Shown here piece by piece: positions 62,141 to 64,000 of a stretch of 64,000 nucleotides of DNA. Origin of the DNA: Hymenobacter nivis. GTDB lineage: Bacteria; Bacteroidota; Bacteroidia; Cytophagales; Hymenobacteraceae. Both the position numbers and the translations under genes were made by a program. Under the pieces are notes generated by a model that saw only the letters and a list, made by a program, of their open reading frames with translations, made no database searches and was not told where the DNA came from. The stretch covers positions 2,418,001 to 2,482,000 of the forward strand of contig NZ_CP029145.1 in the NCBI RefSeq assembly GCF_003149515.1, written 5' to 3'. How positions within the stretch are numbered: position 1 is the first letter of the stretch; every line of letters starts with the position of its first letter.

Positions 62141-64000
62141 ATGCCTGTAATGTTTTGTCGGCGGGCGCTGCGGTGGCTCGTCTTTGCGTGGAGCCTGGCC
62201 CTGGGGCCCGGCGCGTGGGCCCAGGCGCCGCGCCCGGTCATTACGCCCGGGGCCTACAAAGTACGCGGCCTGGGCAGCCCCACCAGCCGCCGGCTGCGCC
62301 TGCGCCCCGACGGTACGCCCGATTTTGTATACATCAATAAATACCGTTTCTACGAAGACAAAAAGGCCCTACGCGCCATTGCCCACGCCGAAAAGCGCCA
62401 CCGCTACCACCAGGCCCGGCTGCTGCTCGAAGACTACATCGCGCGGTTCGGGCCCGAAAACTTTGGGCGCGGCACTGGAATGCTCTGGCGCATGGGCCAA
62501 CTGCTGGAGCGCGACAGCCAGTTGGTGAAGGCCAAGGCGTACTACCGCCTGGCCTTGAAACATCGCCGGACGGATGTTACCAAAGTACAATTGTACTACG
62601 ATTCGCTGGAGCAAAAAACTACCGCCTTGTACGTGCCGCTGCAAACGTATTACGATCTGGTGGAGTACCGCAAGAACCTCAATACGTTCCATCCGCCCAA
62701 GGGCGTGTACACGAGCATGGGCGACGCCGTGAACAGCAAGGCCCCCGACTACGGCCCCACCCTAGCCGGGCGCGATTCGCTGCTGCTCTTCAGCAGCAAG
62801 CGCAAGCGCCGGGGCCTGACCGGCACCGTGGACGAGGACCTGTACATCTCGCGGCGCGAGGGCGTGAGCTGGACCGACGCCGAGCCGCTGCCTAAACCCA
62901 TCAACTCGCCTTATAACGAAGGGTCGGCGTGCTTTAGCAAGGACGGGCGTACCATCTTTTTTGCCCGCTGTGAGTGCCCCACCTGCCACGGCAACTGCGA
63001 CCTATACACGGCCAAGCTGGGCAAAGACGGCCAGTGGAGCGTGCCCCGCAGCCTGGGCCCCGCCGTGAATTCGGTAGCCTGGGACTCGCAGCCCGCGCTG
63101 TCGCAAACCGAAGACACCCTGTACTTTGCCTCCGACCGCCTAGGTGGTTTCGGGGCAAGCGACATCTACTTCACCGCCCGCCAGAAGAACGGCCAGTGGG
63201 GCCCCGCCCAAAACCTGGGGCCCGTGGTGAACACCCGTGAAAGCGAGGTCAGCCCCTTCTACCACCCCCTCTACCACGTGTTGTACTTCAGCTCGCGCGG
63301 GCAATTGCTGAACTTCGGCGACTTCGACATCTACAAAACCTACCGCGTACAGGGGCGCTGGCAGGAGCCGCGCAACATTGGACCCCTGGTGAACGGCAAG
63401 GGCCCCGAGTACTATTTCACCATCGACCGCGGAAGCCGCAACCTCTACTACGCCCGCTCCGAGCCCACCGATGTGGGCAACCTCGACCTCTACTCCTTTC
63501 CGCTGCCCATGGAGGCCCAGCCGCTGGCCACCACCACCGTGGCCGGCACCCTGCGCGACTCCATCAGCAACAAGCCGCTGCAAGGCATTGTGAGCGTGAT
63601 TGATACCGATAACGGCGTGGAAGTGGCCAGCAAGTACCTGCGGCCCGACGGCAGCTTCGACTTCGAGTTGATGGAGGGCTCGCACTACGTGCTGCTCATC
63701 CAGAGCCCGGATTTTTTCAGCGTTGAGAAAAAATTTGAGCTTAAAGGCGACACCGTGGTGAGCCTGCTGACGAACAGCTTGAACTACAAGCTACCGCTGG
63801 TGTTCAAAAATATCGAGTTTGAGGCCGGTAAGGCCAATGTGCTGGCGGCCATGCACTCCACCCTCGACCGGCTTACGACCTTCCTGGCTGACCACCCCAG
63901 CTACCGCCTCAGCATTGCGGGCCACACCGACGCCCAGGGCGACCCCGACGCTAACCTGCTGCTCTCGCAGGCCCGCGCCGAGGCCATTCGCCGCTACATC
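62141..64000 (+). CDS. PorE/OmpA-like envelope protein (TPR, PD40 propeller, regulatory domain, OmpA), 3' end outside window
   Basis: The frame starts ATGCCTGTAATG at 62141 and is still open at 64000 (620 residues). The order is: signal peptide ending AWAQ, TPR-like helices (AIAHAEKRHRYHQARLLLED, YYRLALKHR), a WD40/PD40-like propeller with repeated motifs (LFSSKRKRRGLTG, GSACFSKDGRTIFFARC, LYFASDRLGGFGASDIYFTA, NLYYARSE), a carboxypeptidase-regulatory-like domain (VAGTLRDSISNKPLQGIVSV), and an OmpA peptidoglycan-binding domain (AGHTDAQGDPDANLLLSQAR). This is the layout of PorE of the type IX secretion system, though related OmpA proteins also have it. No lipobox is seen, unlike PorE. Confidence 0.85.
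   Translation, partial: MPVMFCRRALRWLVFAWSLALGPGAWAQAPRPVITPGAYKVRGLGSPTSRRLRLRPDGTPDFVYINKYRFYEDKKALRAIAHAEKRHRYHQARLLLEDYIARFGPENFGRGTGMLWRMGQLLERDSQLVKAKAYYRLALKHRRTDVTKVQLYYDSLEQKTTALYVPLQTYYDLVEYRKNLNTFHPPKGVYTSMGDAVNSKAPDYGPTLAGRDSLLLFSSKRKRRGLTGTVDEDLYISRREGVSWTDAEPLPKPINSPYNEGSACFSKDGRTIFFARCECPTCHGNCDLYTAKLGKDGQWSVPRSLGPAVNSVAWDSQPALSQTEDTLYFASDRLGGFGASDIYFTARQKNGQWGPAQNLGPVVNTRESEVSPFYHPLYHVLYFSSRGQLLNFGDFDIYKTYRVQGRWQEPRNIGPLVNGKGPEYYFTIDRGSRNLYYARSEPTDVGNLDLYSFPLPMEAQPLATTTVAGTLRDSISNKPLQGIVSVIDTDNGVEVASKYLRPDGSFDFELMEGSHYVLLIQSPDFFSVEKKFELKGDTVVSLLTNSLNYKLPLVFKNIEFEAGKANVLAAMHSTLDRLTTFLADHPSYRLSIAGHTDAQGDPDANLLLSQARAEAIRRYI

Overview
The window reads as a chromosomal segment of a Bacteroidota bacterium of the order Cytophagales, most likely Hymenobacter or a close relative (inferred, not computed). 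The reasons are: alternative complex III genes in the Bacteroidota order, three SusC/SusD outer-membrane pairs, a type IX secretion gene (porQ), Bacteroidota-type promoters (TTG, about 20 bases, TAnnTTTG), high GC, and intergenic palindromes containing GTCATGCTGAGC. No tRNA, rRNA, CRISPR array, prophage or plasmid gene was seen.

Layout. 1-5170 (minus): actA-actB-actC of the quinol-oxidising alternative complex III; actC runs off the left edge. 5566-6767: rpsF-rpsR-rplI. 6858-19656: a GSCFA protein with a histone-H1-like tail, a thioredoxin/six-hairpin protein, priA, a lipoprotein-type methyltransferase, queA, small unknowns and a prohibitin-like protein. 19727-24216 (minus): SusC/SusD pair 1. 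24446-43000: housekeeping and accessory genes (RNase D, mltG, a membrane glycosyltransferase, dtd, a MazG-like enzyme, comB, gcvT, a CZB / CHASE3-kinase / response-regulator / rnhB run, NUDIX, plsC, gatC, a polytopic TPR protein, an ABC ATPase, a PduO-type adenosyltransferase, a branched-chain aminotransferase). 43154-44231: prfB with its programmed +1 frameshift. 44659-56391: SusC/SusD pairs 2 and 3, separated by a decayed copy of the hslU 3' end and an IS630-type insertion sequence. 56671-64000: hslU, porQ, lon and a PorE/OmpA-like cell-envelope protein cut by the right edge.

The genes fit a respiring, outer-membrane-rich heterotroph. Complex III feeds electrons to a downstream oxidase. The SusC/SusD pairs import unidentified polymers or oligomers across the outer membrane; no degradative enzyme lies beside any of them. 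PorQ belongs to type IX secretion. HslU and Lon handle protein quality control.

The best candidates for something undescribed are: (1) a tiny self-contained transcription unit at 35407-35561 (minus), with a consensus promoter box, an 18-codon ORF and a strong terminator, placed upstream of an unknown 89-residue gene; (2) the rearranged 49.3-56.7 kb segment bracketed by hslU ends; (3) the GSCFA/H1-tail fusion; (4) a free-standing CZB zinc-sensor domain in front of a CHASE3 kinase and receiver; (5) a 909-residue membrane/TPR protein between gatC and an ABC ATPase. Several families of long intergenic palindromes run through the whole window.
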